From NCBI GenBank assembly GCA_017744515.1, contig JAGIBF010000028.1, forward strand, positions 1-64,000: 64,000 nucleotides of DNA, in the 5' to 3' direction. Shown piece by piece: positions 51,285 through 59,898 of the stretch. The stretch's first letter is position 1; the number at the start of each line of letters is the position of its first letter. The notes under the pieces are model-generated. The model searched no databases and was not told the DNA's origin. It saw only the letters and a program-made list of their open reading frames with translations. This stretch comes from Niastella sp. (GTDB lineage Bacteria > Bacteroidota > Bacteroidia > Chitinophagales > Chitinophagaceae). The position numbers and the translations under genes are program-made.

Positions 51285-51971
51285 TTACATGATCATCTTA
51301 CTAATTTTCTTGAGCGTGGTGTATACCAGGATCATCAGCATGGAAAAGCAGATCACCATGGCCCAGGCTTCCCGGTACTGCAACGGATGCCACACCAGCT
51401 GTGCAATATCAGCCACCAGTGCAAATGGATTGGTAAGGACATCCCAGCTATTGAAGCGCAGGTAACGGCCAATGTACACACCAAATGCATTGAGCACCAT
51501 CACAGGGTACAGGAACACCCAATCGGTTTTTCCGGGCAGGTAAAGCTGTACGATCTTTTCCATCTGTCGCACAGACAGGATGCCCAACATCAACCCATTC
51601 CAGGCAAAGGAAATAATCAGCGCGAGGTCAAACCACAGGGGCGCCCCATCGTGGCCACCTAAATGAAAGAGATCGGTGAGGATATAAAAGCTATTGGGAA
51701 TAAATAGCATCCAGACTATAAACACCGGGACGATTTTTTGCCAATAGGCCGCCCAGGATGGTGTTCGTGTTAACCAACTTGATATGAAATAGGGTATATA
51801 TGCCAGGAAGAGGTTCCAGATCAGGAAAAGGAAATCGCGCTCGCCGGTATATACTACTCTTGCCAATATCATCAGGGAGCCGAATAGCATGGAGCGTGTC
51901 ATGATACGATCTACTTCACTGCGCAAAAACAATTGACGATACTGCCACAAGGGTCTTACTAAGTTCTTCAT
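51285..51971 (-). CDS. DUF1361 integral membrane protein
   Basis: 228 residues from the ATG at 51971 (MKNLVRPLW); a longer frame starts inside an intergenic repeat and would give the false leader VTLSLSKG. Six to seven transmembrane helices with the DUF1361 motifs FLIWNLFLAYIPYFIS, VWMLFIPNSFYILTDLFHL and GVYIGRYLRFNSWDV. Function unknown in the family. Last gene of the run that starts at the exosortase cluster, though repeats between genes may break the transcript. Confidence 0.88.
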   Translation of the reverse strand: MKNLVRPLWQYRQLFLRSEVDRIMTRSMLFGSLMILARVVYTGERDFLFLIWNLFLAYIPYFISSWLTRTPSWAAYWQKIVPVFIVWMLFIPNSFYILTDLFHLGGHDGAPLWFDLALIISFAWNGLMLGILSVRQMEKIVQLYLPGKTDWVFLYPVMVLNAFGVYIGRYLRFNSWDVLTNPFALVADIAQLVWHPLQYREAWAMVICFSMLMILVYTTLKKISKMIM

Positions 51972-51997
51972 GTTTTTAATGTTTAGACTTACCAGAT

Positions 51998-52032
51998 AAG
52001 GGTGAGCCGCCCATTGAGGACGACCCACCTTT
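51998..52032. repeat. Palindromic intergenic repeat, GGGTGAGCCGCCC family, copy 3
   Basis: AAGGGTGAGCCGCCC and GGACGACCCACCTTT around ATTGA; the right arm is diverged compared with the other copies. Confidence 0.7.
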
Positions 52033-52046
52033 TGTCCCCTTAGACA

Positions 52047-52087
52047 ACCCTTCGACAAGCTCAGGGTGACATTGACACAGGGTGACA
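52047..52087. repeat. Dispersed repeat CCCTTCGACAAGCTCAGGGTGACA with partial second copy
   Basis: Full unit from 52048, then ACACAGGGTGACA. Next to the GGGTGAGCCGCCC element, as at 25.8 kb. Confidence 0.75.
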
Positions 52088-52097
52088 AGTTGGTTTG

Positions 52098-52466
52098 TTA
52101 GAATATTTTAGGAATGAAAATAATGCTGCCTACTATCAGTGCTGTAATGGCTGCGACCAGTACGGCACCTGCTGACAGGTCTTTGATGAATTTGATTGCC
52201 GGTTTTCTCTCTGTTGAAATAAAGTCCATGATGTGCTCGATACAGGTGTTGAACATCTCCGCTACCCACACGAACCCAACAGCAAATACCAGCGCAATTA
52301 TTTCTGTATTTGTCAGATCCACCACAAAGGCCAACACAGCTACTGCTATTGTCGCGATGCAATGCAGCCAGGCATTGTGCTCACGCCGCACAAAGGCTAT
52401 GATGCCTTCCCAGGCATATCCAAAACTCCTCGCTCGGGCCCTGATTGAAAATGGTGCAGGTTTCAT
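52098..52466 (-). CDS. dgkA: Diacylglycerol kinase/undecaprenol kinase family protein
   Basis: 122 residues with three transmembrane helices. RARARSFGYAWEGI at the N-terminus and the active-site helix VAEMFNTCIEHIMDFIS, with the catalytic and metal-binding glutamates, mark the DgkA family. In Gram-negatives it recycles diacylglycerol; in others it phosphorylates undecaprenol. Complete. It lies 10 bp from the next upstream gene's stop codon. Confidence 0.92.
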   Translation of the reverse strand: MKPAPFSIRARARSFGYAWEGIIAFVRREHNAWLHCIATIAVAVLAFVVDLTNTEIIALVFAVGFVWVAEMFNTCIEHIMDFISTERKPAIKFIKDLSAGAVLVAAITALIVGSIIFIPKIF

Positions 52467-52476
52467 ATTTATTAAG

Positions 52477-52905
52477 TTATTGATTGTTAGCAGTGATCGT
52501 AACGGTCACTGTTTTTCTAAATGTATTGCGGCTTAGATACAAAGCTGCTATCAATGCAGCAATTGTTGTTCCTGTAATCTGGTCTATGCCGGCAATATTC
52601 AGCGTAAAGCTTCCGAAGATCAACCACGCTACACAGGCATAGAAAAAGGCCACGCATATTGCCATTGTTCCGCCCAACCAATACATTTTTCCGGTAACGG
52701 AATAAGGTAATCTTTTAACGATCTCAATCAATGCCAGCATAACCAGCCAAAACGGAAGCCCTATTATAAAACCTGCAACACACAATGCCATCGAAACCAA
52801 TATGCCACGGAAATCGCCCTGCATCAAACAGGTAACTGCATAGAACAGTCCGTTGAGCAATACTGTAATAAACCATATTCTGAAGCTGGTGATGATTGGT
52901 GACAT
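52477..52905 (-). CDS. Small four-helix membrane protein, unknown
   Basis: 142 residues from the ATG at 52905 (MSPIITSFRIWF); the longer frame to 53007 reads through the repeat array and yields the artefact CHPELVEGLSKG. Four transmembrane helices (about 10-28, 33-60, 78-100, 108-130). No family recognised. Between DUF4173 and dgkA genes on the same strand. Confidence 0.72.
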   Translation of the reverse strand: MSPIITSFRIWFITVLLNGLFYAVTCLMQGDFRGILVSMALCVAGFIIGLPFWLVMLALIEIVKRLPYSVTGKMYWLGGTMAICVAFFYACVAWLIFGSFTLNIAGIDQITGTTIAALIAALYLSRNTFRKTVTVTITANNQ

Positions 52906-52933
52906 ATAATTTAGTATTGAATAGCGTCCCTGG

Positions 52934-53000
52934 ACAACCCTTCGACAACCCTTCGACAACCCTTCGACAAGCTCAGGGTGACAACGGCTCAGGGTGACAA
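52934..53000. repeat. Three tandem 11-bp units plus dispersed repeat
   Basis: ACAACCCTTCG three times in a row (52934-52966), then the full ACAAGCTCAGGGTGACA and a second CTCAGGGTGACA. It shows local slippage amplification within the dispersed repeat family. Confidence 0.78.
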
Positions 53001-53003
53001 TGA

Positions 53004-54599
53004 TCATTGATTATTCTTTTCTTTTAAATACTTCGCCGTAGCTGCATCGGCATAGTTCCAGGAAAGCCAGCTCAGGTGTGATTGTTTTTGCAGGAACAGG
53101 TCTTTCCGTGCCAGTATCTGTTCCACAAAGCAGGTATCACAGTTTTTGCTTCGGCTCCAGGAATCGGTCTCACTATCTGAACCAGACGATTGCCGGGGTA
53201 TGGCTGCCTGCGCTTTTTTAAATGCTTCGAGGTTAGCATCCAGCAAGGGCAATGTTTTATCGGACAGGGTGAGCAGGAATTCTGCGTCTAATGGCACCTG
53301 GTCTTTCCGTTGCAGGTTGTAGCTGGCAATGAATTCATCCCAATGTATGGTTGAAGCCAGCACCAGCAATACGATGCCCGCCCAGGCATTTACGCGGAAC
53401 AGGAAGTAGGATGTTCTCTTCTGCCATATTTTGATGAATACGGTGGCCAGACCAATCAACACCATCAGCAGGAATAACAATACGCCAATTCTTTTGTAGG
53501 CAAGGCCATACCGGGCTATGTAATAATAATCGCGCAGCAGTACTGAGATAACCAGCACTTTGTTTTGCACGATCCACGCATAGGCGCCGTATTTCAACCA
53601 TTTGTTTCTCCGGTAGAAGTTGAGGTTGCCTTTGAAGAAAAAGAGCACGACCAGCATGGCGAGTACGATGGACATGATCAATAGTTCCGTTCCTTCATGT
53701 ACCATCTTGTAAAGGAATACATCTCCCATGTAATCGAAATCGAACCACAGGTAGCTAATGTCGATGATATTGATTATCAATAACAGGGCATTCAACAACA
53801 GCAAGGTTATGACGCCGGTAATGTTTTCGTTTTTCAATGCCATCATGCCCCTTGCAAATCGCCCCATTACTGTTTCGGCAAATGCAAAGGATGTTTTTTG
53901 TATACGTTTTTTCCAGGGGAGACGGGTACGCTGCAGGTCATCTTTAAGGGTGCTTTCTTTGCTGGAGAAATAATTGAGCCGGCTGCGTAGCAAGAGGCAT
54001 CCTGTAACATATATACCGAATACCAGGAACAGCAATCGCTGGGGCGAGAATACATCGAACACAGATGTAAAAAATCTTCCTATGTATTGTTCCACCTTCA
54101 CGGTGATCTCCTGGAAGACACTATTGGATAATGAATAAATAATAAAGAATACAGCAACCAGTAGTACAGGGATGATCGCAAACCTGATGGCCCTGGAAAT
54201 GTTCTTACGCTTTTTGCCTGGTGTTTTCTTTTGTTTGAATTGTTCCCCGATGGAGGCTACGCAAAAGATAATGTTCAATAATACGGAGCCTCCGGCAAAC
54301 CAGACCGACCGGTGTACGTATTCGGCAAATCCAACGATCAATAGCAAGGTGGTAACAAAGGCTATTTTACTGAGTAGTGTATTGTGGAGTATGATCATAG
54401 CCAGGCAGATGAGGTGGCCAATTACCAGCCACCTCACCACAGCATTTTGCCTGGTGTTGGCGTATAAGTAGAAGATTGCTGCCAATATAAATGCATCAAA
54501 GAAAATGGTATTGATGCCCAGTTTTTCCTGCCAGAATACGAGGCTGAATAATATGCCTCCGGCTATGACCAGTATCCATTGTGATATTTTTTTGCTCAT
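53004..54599 (-). CDS. DUF4173 family membrane protein
   Basis: 531 residues with about 12-14 transmembrane helices. The sequence matches DUF4173 in its central part (RLPWKKRIQKTSFAFAETVMGRFARG; FLYKMVHEGTELLIMSIVLAMLVVLFFF) and ends in a soluble tail rich in charged residues with an isolated Cys pair (NCDTCFVEQIL, CxxC). Function unknown. It stands downstream of exosortase N on the same strand, separated by 240 bp containing repeats. Confidence 0.84.
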   Translation of the reverse strand: MSKKISQWILVIAGGILFSLVFWQEKLGINTIFFDAFILAAIFYLYANTRQNAVVRWLVIGHLICLAMIILHNTLLSKIAFVTTLLLIVGFAEYVHRSVWFAGGSVLLNIIFCVASIGEQFKQKKTPGKKRKNISRAIRFAIIPVLLVAVFFIIYSLSNSVFQEITVKVEQYIGRFFTSVFDVFSPQRLLFLVFGIYVTGCLLLRSRLNYFSSKESTLKDDLQRTRLPWKKRIQKTSFAFAETVMGRFARGMMALKNENITGVITLLLLNALLLIINIIDISYLWFDFDYMGDVFLYKMVHEGTELLIMSIVLAMLVVLFFFKGNLNFYRRNKWLKYGAYAWIVQNKVLVISVLLRDYYYIARYGLAYKRIGVLLFLLMVLIGLATVFIKIWQKRTSYFLFRVNAWAGIVLLVLASTIHWDEFIASYNLQRKDQVPLDAEFLLTLSDKTLPLLDANLEAFKKAQAAIPRQSSGSDSETDSWSRSKNCDTCFVEQILARKDLFLQKQSHLSWLSWNYADAATAKYLKEKNNQ

Positions 54600-54616
54600 A
54601 CGATTGGTTGGTTTGG

Positions 54617-54651
54617 AAAGCTGCGAGCTTCGAACGGTGAGCTTCGAGCCG
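54617..54651. repeat. Dispersed repeat AAAGCTGCGAGCTTCGA, copy 2
   Basis: Closely like 36843-36874. The gap up to 54839 also has a GATTGCCAGG/CCTGGCAATC inverted repeat (54674-54683 with 54704-54713) and GCCAGAGGCT repeats, but no gene. Confidence 0.65.
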
Positions 54652-54839
54652 TTTGCTTTGTTTTTTTAGTAATGATTGCCAGGTTTCCGGTTTACCAGGT
54701 TTGCCTGGCAATCGTTCTTTCTTTTGTGTGATTCAGAGTCAAGTACAGGCTCTGAATATTACTTCTACAAAGCCAGAGGCTTTGAAATACCCGTCACCAG
54801 CCAGAGGCTGGAGACTGAGGCGGCATCTAACTTTACTTT

Positions 54840-56252
54840 TCATGGGGTATACTTCTTTAAAAATTCATTGAATCGTTGCTGTTGTTGTATGTTTTGTATT
54901 TCCTGTTCGAGTGTTGCGCGGTTATCGGCTGTTACATTCACCAGGGCATATTTGGTTTGGTGTTGCAAAGCATCCCAACGCCAGGTAAACTGATCGATCG
55001 TTTGCATCGTACCGTTGTCGTACCACCATGCGGTATACAGCGTATCTTTCTCTTTCTGCAGCAAGGCCATGTACACACTTTGTCCATTGACGCTGCCTTT
55101 TTCCACTTTCCTGAACTCGTATCCGCTGCCGCGCCAGCAGATCATCGGATTGTGATCAGCACTATAAAATCCTTTGATCGGCTTGATGTATACTAATGAC
55201 TGGTTATTCTCCAGTTTGAATACATCGGTAATGCTTTGCACGCGATATCCTTCTACTGCCGGAGTTACAGTCAGCAGATTATTCGTAGCACTATCTCGTT
55301 GTACTACTCCTCTTGCCGCAATAACCATCAGCACCGCTAATACTGCATGTACTGCGATCTGTTTTACTTTACCGGATTTCACATCAGCTCCTATACTGAT
55401 CACAGGTGTTTTACCCAACCTCCTAATCACCCATTTTGTAACAAGTACGGCAGGCAACACTACATATACCAGCAGGCAAATAATCCCCATCACTTCGTGC
55501 ATCGTAGTACCTGGCATTATATTGAATTGCACCAGTGTTATTATGCGGATGAGGTTGGATAATATATTTAATCCGGCTACCAGACCCAGCAGCAGGATAA
55601 CCTGCCACCAGGAACCGGTCCGTCCATATTTTTTCTGATACACAGCAACCAGCAGTACCTGCAACAAGAGCGAGGTCACCATCATATTCAATCCCATGCA
55701 GGCAGGGTCTACGGAAAATTCATTCTGACCATAATAGATCATGTTACCTTTTACCTGTACAACGCTGCCCATGAGCTGCATGGCCTTGCCAGCTATTGCA
55801 GTCAATTGCAGGCGTATGGGAAAGCTGAATATATCGGCCAGGTATTGGAACATGGGACTCATCATACCGATCACCACCAATGGCAGCAGGTTGGTTTTTC
55901 CGATGAAATTTTCAATTACAAACATCACCGCCAATGCCACTGCGGTATATAAAAGGGTATTTACCGGCAACCATATACACAGTACAGACAAGAGTATGGC
56001 CGCCCAGGCGAATCGTGTGTAGCCTTTGTTTCCATAGCGGATCGTGGTAACTATTGGTAAGGCTATAATACCCAACAACACATTTACCGACTTCCACATG
56101 ATGTGTGTGTGGAGACCGTAGATCAACAGCACTGCGTAGAACAGGAAGGCTACGCAGGCCGTCCAGTTGATACGTCCGGGCCAGAGGCCCGGCAATAGCC
56201 TCACCCGCCGGAGGCGAGCGAGTGGTTGCGCTATTACTTTGCTTACTATCAT
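54840..56252 (-). CDS. xrtN: Exosortase N (XrtN)
   Basis: 470 residues. An N-terminal ~280-residue polytopic membrane domain is of the exosortase/archaeosortase class. The catalytic residues are in place: Cys185 (VDPACMGLNMM), Arg236 (LSNLIRIITL) and His252 (GTTMHEVMGI). The C-terminal ~170 residues are a soluble EpsI/DUF3485-like domain (ADHNPMICWRGSGYEF). Exosortases are thought to cut and transfer proteins carrying PEP-CTERM-like tails. The start overlaps the end of the VIT-domain gene by 4 bp (ATGA), so the pair is translationally coupled. The name is from memory of the Bacteroidota-specific exosortase family found beside VIT proteins. Confidence 0.9.
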   Translation of the reverse strand: MIVSKVIAQPLARLRRVRLLPGLWPGRINWTACVAFLFYAVLLIYGLHTHIMWKSVNVLLGIIALPIVTTIRYGNKGYTRFAWAAILLSVLCIWLPVNTLLYTAVALAVMFVIENFIGKTNLLPLVVIGMMSPMFQYLADIFSFPIRLQLTAIAGKAMQLMGSVVQVKGNMIYYGQNEFSVDPACMGLNMMVTSLLLQVLLVAVYQKKYGRTGSWWQVILLLGLVAGLNILSNLIRIITLVQFNIMPGTTMHEVMGIICLLVYVVLPAVLVTKWVIRRLGKTPVISIGADVKSGKVKQIAVHAVLAVLMVIAARGVVQRDSATNNLLTVTPAVEGYRVQSITDVFKLENNQSLVYIKPIKGFYSADHNPMICWRGSGYEFRKVEKGSVNGQSVYMALLQKEKDTLYTAWWYDNGTMQTIDQFTWRWDALQHQTKYALVNVTADNRATLEQEIQNIQQQQRFNEFLKKYTP

Positions 56253-58768
56253 GACCTATTCTTTTGGAATACTGGTTTGAATTTAATGGTCAGTACTACC
56301 AGCACAGCGATGATGATCAGCGCCCATTCGTGTGGCTCGGGTACCGCGCCTTTTGATTGCAGGGATGCGTTGCGCAAACTGTTCTTGCCTTCCCCGATGC
56401 CGAAGCGTTCATAATCTTTTTTTGTTTCCAATACTACCAGGCTCGACACCGGCGATACTACATAGGCTTTCACTGCTTCCTGTACTACGGAATCTTCTAC
56501 CGGCTTGTCGATCAGCAGGCCGCTGCCCGTCTTTTGCATCACGTGGTTGTAAGCAAAGAGGCGCATGAGGTGGTCGGGTGCGGCTGATGGCAGGGCGCCG
56601 TCCTGTTGCCGAATGATCATGCCGGCATCGTCGATGACGATCTGTTCATTATTCTCTATAGGCTGGGCAAATATTTTTTTCTCCAGTAGTTCTTTAAGCA
56701 AAGCTGTTTCTCCCTGCTCATAATTAAATGTCCGGTACTCTTTCAATGATTTGAGGTAGGGGGATAATTGGTTGCCGATATTGAACACGCGCACTTTGCC
56801 ATTGACCGCGAGGTAGCCTTTTAACTGCTCCATATATCGGCTGTCAGCCAGATCACTTAGGTTGGGCGACTCTACCGGATTTTTGGTGATGAGCAGGGCC
56901 GTGGCCGGATCTTTGATCTCAAAGAGGGGGAACAGGCTGAACTGTGTTTCCTGCAATTGTTCAAAGAGTTGCTTTCTGTTATCGGCGGTTACTTTCTCTA
57001 ATCCGTTGTTGTATACGAATACAGGTTTGTCTTTTATCAGGTCGTATATCATTTCAAACTCAGCTCTTGTCCATGCTTTGTTGATATCGAGGTAAATGGC
57101 CTGTGCATCGAATGCCAATCGTTGCGGATGATAGGGATGAACAGTATACGTTTTGCCATCGAAGCTGAAAGCATTGGTAGAGAGGGGCTGTTCGTTCAAT
57201 TGTATTTTCCAGTCTGGTTCATATTTACCGGAGCGTTTCCAGGTACGCTGTCCCGTGCTACTGAACACTGCAGGGGTCACAAGCTCGTTTGGCGCCTGCT
57301 CAAAGTTCAGCGTCACTTCTTCTGTGGCATTGTTCGATGCAGGTCCATCGAACCAGATGTTTTGATATACCAGCTTCCCTTGTTGTTTAATCAATGGCGC
57401 CGTGATGCCCAGTTTAAACTTTCGGCTTTGACCTGCCACTACCGGGAATACACGTACAGAAACGGTGTTGCCTTCCTGCCAGTGTACAACGGAAGGGTCA
57501 CGGCGTTCACGTCCTACAATTGTTTTATAGGCCGTATCTGCTTTACCTTTCGATGTCAGTATACCTTTTTCTTCGCGTCCTTCTATCCACAGGGAAAGGG
57601 CGGTGATCACTGCACCTTCCGGTAAGTGGAAGGTATAAACGGCTTCCTGCTGATCGTTCCAGCCACGGGTCATGGCAGCATTGGTCACCGTAATCACTTT
57701 CTCTGTGTAGGCCAATCCAAACTGCGGCCATACCTGTATGGCTGAGGTAATATATTCCGTGTAGAGATCATCTCCCCCCCACAGGCGTTCCTGCGCCTGG
57801 TGGCGGGAGTCGTAAATAGATTCCAGTATTTTGATGCGGTCTTCGTCCTGCAGATTCGGTTTGCTGGCAAAGAAGGTAGCGATCATCACTAATGGATCAT
57901 GCTTCTTTGTTTCCCAGCCTCTGCGTGCAGGCATTCTCCAGAAAAGGCCACCCATGTCTTCTCCACCGTTGGCAGCGGTTGAATACACCAGATCTGCCTT
58001 CAATGCTCTTTCTGTGATGTATCCATGTGATGTATGCTGCGCGGCAGCTATCCATTGGGGCACACCATTGCTTTCGGCTACTCCTGCTTTGCGATAGGTG
58101 GTGTTGATGGTTTGGGTAATACTCGCCCATTGTATAGTAAATATTATAGCGACTATCACTACTGCACCTGCTCCACTGGCAAAACTGTACCAAAGCTTTT
58201 TGTCTTCACGGCTTACTTTCAGCATCAGCTTGATGGAGAATACCAGGAAGAGCAGAGGTACGCAGGCATGGAGTGATATGCCGAGTACAAAAAAAAGTGC
58301 GACTCCCATGATCGTATATGGTATCAGGAAGAGGGACATATAGGTGAATAGCACTACTGCAACACCCAGCAACGCTATCATAGTATGTTTTGCCCAACGG
58401 GGAAGTATATCGAAGAACTTGAATAATATATAGTTTACACAAAGGATGGCCTGCAATGCGGAGAACCAGGCCACCGGTTCTTCGAAAAGGGTCATATCGC
58501 GGTTAAGTGACCAGGCACTGATGAGGAAGAGGATGAACATTATAAATAATGGAATCAGGCCTTCGCGTCCTTCACGCAACCTGCCGCTTGCACAGAGTGC
58601 AATGAAGTAGCCGATGGTGCAACCAAAGTTGACTACAAAGTAGCCGCTTACGCGATCTGCCGGTACATTCATAAGCAGTGGCAGTGAGAACATAAGGAGT
58701 GAGATGGCGATGACTATCAAGCCAACGATATATAGCTGATCTTTTAGTTTTGCAGTGAATTGTTTCAT
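56249..58768 (-). CDS. XrtN-system VIT-domain membrane protein with PEP-type sorting tail
   Basis: 839 residues. The N-terminal ~230 contain about six to seven transmembrane helices. About 345-465 is a VIT (vault/inter-alpha-trypsin) domain: NAAMTRGWNDQQEAVYTFHLPEG, LWIEGREEKGIL, AYKTIVGRERRDPSVVHWQEG and VSVRVFPV. No von Willebrand A MIDAS motif is obvious after it. The C-terminus is a tripartite sorting signal: PEP at 810-812 (VPEPHEWA), a hydrophobic span 816-828 and a basic end (KFKPVFQKNR). It is thus the expected dedicated substrate of the overlapping exosortase N. A CTTTGTA-type palindrome lies just before its start. Confidence 0.88.
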   Translation of the reverse strand: MKQFTAKLKDQLYIVGLIVIAISLLMFSLPLLMNVPADRVSGYFVVNFGCTIGYFIALCASGRLREGREGLIPLFIMFILFLISAWSLNRDMTLFEEPVAWFSALQAILCVNYILFKFFDILPRWAKHTMIALLGVAVVLFTYMSLFLIPYTIMGVALFFVLGISLHACVPLLFLVFSIKLMLKVSREDKKLWYSFASGAGAVVIVAIIFTIQWASITQTINTTYRKAGVAESNGVPQWIAAAQHTSHGYITERALKADLVYSTAANGGEDMGGLFWRMPARRGWETKKHDPLVMIATFFASKPNLQDEDRIKILESIYDSRHQAQERLWGGDDLYTEYITSAIQVWPQFGLAYTEKVITVTNAAMTRGWNDQQEAVYTFHLPEGAVITALSLWIEGREEKGILTSKGKADTAYKTIVGRERRDPSVVHWQEGNTVSVRVFPVVAGQSRKFKLGITAPLIKQQGKLVYQNIWFDGPASNNATEEVTLNFEQAPNELVTPAVFSSTGQRTWKRSGKYEPDWKIQLNEQPLSTNAFSFDGKTYTVHPYHPQRLAFDAQAIYLDINKAWTRAEFEMIYDLIKDKPVFVYNNGLEKVTADNRKQLFEQLQETQFSLFPLFEIKDPATALLITKNPVESPNLSDLADSRYMEQLKGYLAVNGKVRVFNIGNQLSPYLKSLKEYRTFNYEQGETALLKELLEKKIFAQPIENNEQIVIDDAGMIIRQQDGALPSAAPDHLMRLFAYNHVMQKTGSGLLIDKPVEDSVVQEAVKAYVVSPVSSLVVLETKKDYERFGIGEGKNSLRNASLQSKGAVPEPHEWALIIIAVLVVLTIKFKPVFQKNRS

Positions 58769-58788
58769 ATAAGGCGTATTATAAAGTG

Positions 58789-58803
58789 CTTTGTATTACA
58801 AAG
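58789..58803. promoter_or_regulatory. Candidate operator CTTTGTA-T-TACAAAG before the VIT gene
   Basis: Perfect 7+1+7 palindrome 20 bp before the VIT start and after the regulator stop. It shares ATAAAGnnCTTTGTATTACAAAGT with the site at 59899. Confidence 0.7.
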
Positions 58804-58822
58804 TGAAAGGGCAAAAAAAATA

Positions 58823-59128
58823 TTATTTTACTCCCCTGATCATATTTTCCAGTGCTTCAATGTGCTCTTTGAATGCTTTTTCTCCTGCCTTGGTAATAGA
58901 ATAGGTGGTATTGGTCTTCCGGCCTATGAATCCCTTGTGCACTTTGATGAACCCATTTTCTTCGAGGTTTACCATATGCGAGGCCAGGTTACCATCGGTA
59001 ACTTCCATCATTTGCTTCAGGTCATTAAAGCTCACCTCCTCATTCACCATGAGGATACTCATGACCCCCAGACGTATGCGGCTGTCGAATATTTTATTAA
59101 GATTTCCAATCGGGTTCTTCATCTTCAC
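58823..59128 (-). CDS. Small winged-helix regulator (HTH_34) of the exosortase cluster
   Basis: 101 residues: NKIFDSRIRLGVMSILMVNEEVSFNDLKQMMEVTDGNLASHMVNLEENGFIKVHKGFIGRK, a winged helix close to the regulator at 25.5 kb, and a wing TTYSITKAGEKAFKEHIEALE. ATG at 59128 or 59122. Lies between the membrane protein gene and the VIT gene on the same strand; the two CTTTGTA/TACAAAG palindromes flank it, so it is the natural candidate to bind them. Confidence 0.9.
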   Translation of the reverse strand: MKMKNPIGNLNKIFDSRIRLGVMSILMVNEEVSFNDLKQMMEVTDGNLASHMVNLEENGFIKVHKGFIGRKTNTTYSITKAGEKAFKEHIEALENMIRGVK

Positions 59129-59159
59129 TTTTTTAGCTGCGAACCATTTTGCTTCGAAA

Positions 59160-59199
59160 GCAGATTTCTCACTCCGCTATCGCTTCGTTCGAAATGACA
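59160..59199. repeat. Dispersed repeat TCACTCCGCTATCGCTTCGTT, copy 1
   Basis: 40 bp, GCAGATTTCTCACTCCGCTA... to ...CGAAATGACA, identical except one base to 62571-62610. Confidence 0.8.
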
Positions 59200-59243
59200 A
59201 AAGCAGGTGTAGGTTCATTTGAAATCAGAAGCGGGTTCGCTCT

Positions 59244-59891
59244 TTAACGTTCGTACTTCCACCACATCATGGCGCCATATATGATATGGAGTACGCCAAA
59301 TCCGGCAGCCCAAAAATACAACCCCTCGTTTATTATCCAGAGATTCAAAATCCCCAATATTATTTGTCCGTAGCCAAGGTACCTTACTTCGCCCAGTGTG
59401 TATTTAGCCGCATTGACCAGGGCCAAGCCGTAAAATATGAGGCAGCCGGGCGCTACCAACTCATAATATCCCAATTCCAGTGCCCGCAGAATCACAATGC
59501 CGCCCACTACCATCGGCATGATGGTATTCCAGGCGAGGCGTTGTACCGTACGGTCCCATAAGGGTACGCCGTTGCGCCTGCTCCGTATATAGGTAAAGAA
59601 AAATGCCGATATAAAGGCTGCCACGAAAGTAACAACGGCTATCAGCAGCAGATCAAAGAACAAATCACCTGTATTACTACCAGTGCTGCCACCTCCTTCG
59701 TATTCGCCAAGCCCCCTGGTGTAGCGAACAACAAAGCTACCCAACCGCATATGAGCTGCCCACGCTCCTATCAGGGCGCAAATACCCGCACTGATGCCAC
59801 TCCATCCGCTTAATGAGATAAAGCGTGATGATCGCTCCATTATACGTTTTATGTCCTGCAGCGTTTCTAATGGTTGGTGTTGGCTATCCAT
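59244..59891 (-). CDS. Membrane protein, first gene of the exosortase cluster
   Basis: 215 residues from the ATG at 59891 (MDSQHQPLETL). Cytoplasmic N-terminus with TLQDIKRIMERSSRFISLSGW, then about five to six transmembrane helices ending in a lysine/arginine tail. Distantly like the tandem membrane proteins at 24.3-25.5 kb (YYELVAPGCLIFYG compared with YYKFISPGFLALYG), which also neighbour an HTH_34 gene. An operator-like palindrome lies 8 bp upstream of its ATG. Function unknown; possibly the signal partner of the regulator. Confidence 0.8.
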   Translation of the reverse strand: MDSQHQPLETLQDIKRIMERSSRFISLSGWSGISAGICALIGAWAAHMRLGSFVVRYTRGLGEYEGGGSTGSNTGDLFFDLLLIAVVTFVAAFISAFFFTYIRSRRNGVPLWDRTVQRLAWNTIMPMVVGGIVILRALELGYYELVAPGCLIFYGLALVNAAKYTLGEVRYLGYGQIILGILNLWIINEGLYFWAAGFGVLHIIYGAMMWWKYER

Positions 59892-59898
59892 ATAAAGC

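Noticed and set aside
52934..53000. Tandem ACAACCCTTCG units as a CRISPR-like array
   Set aside because: Units are 11 bp, directly adjacent without spacers, and belong to a dispersed repeat family.
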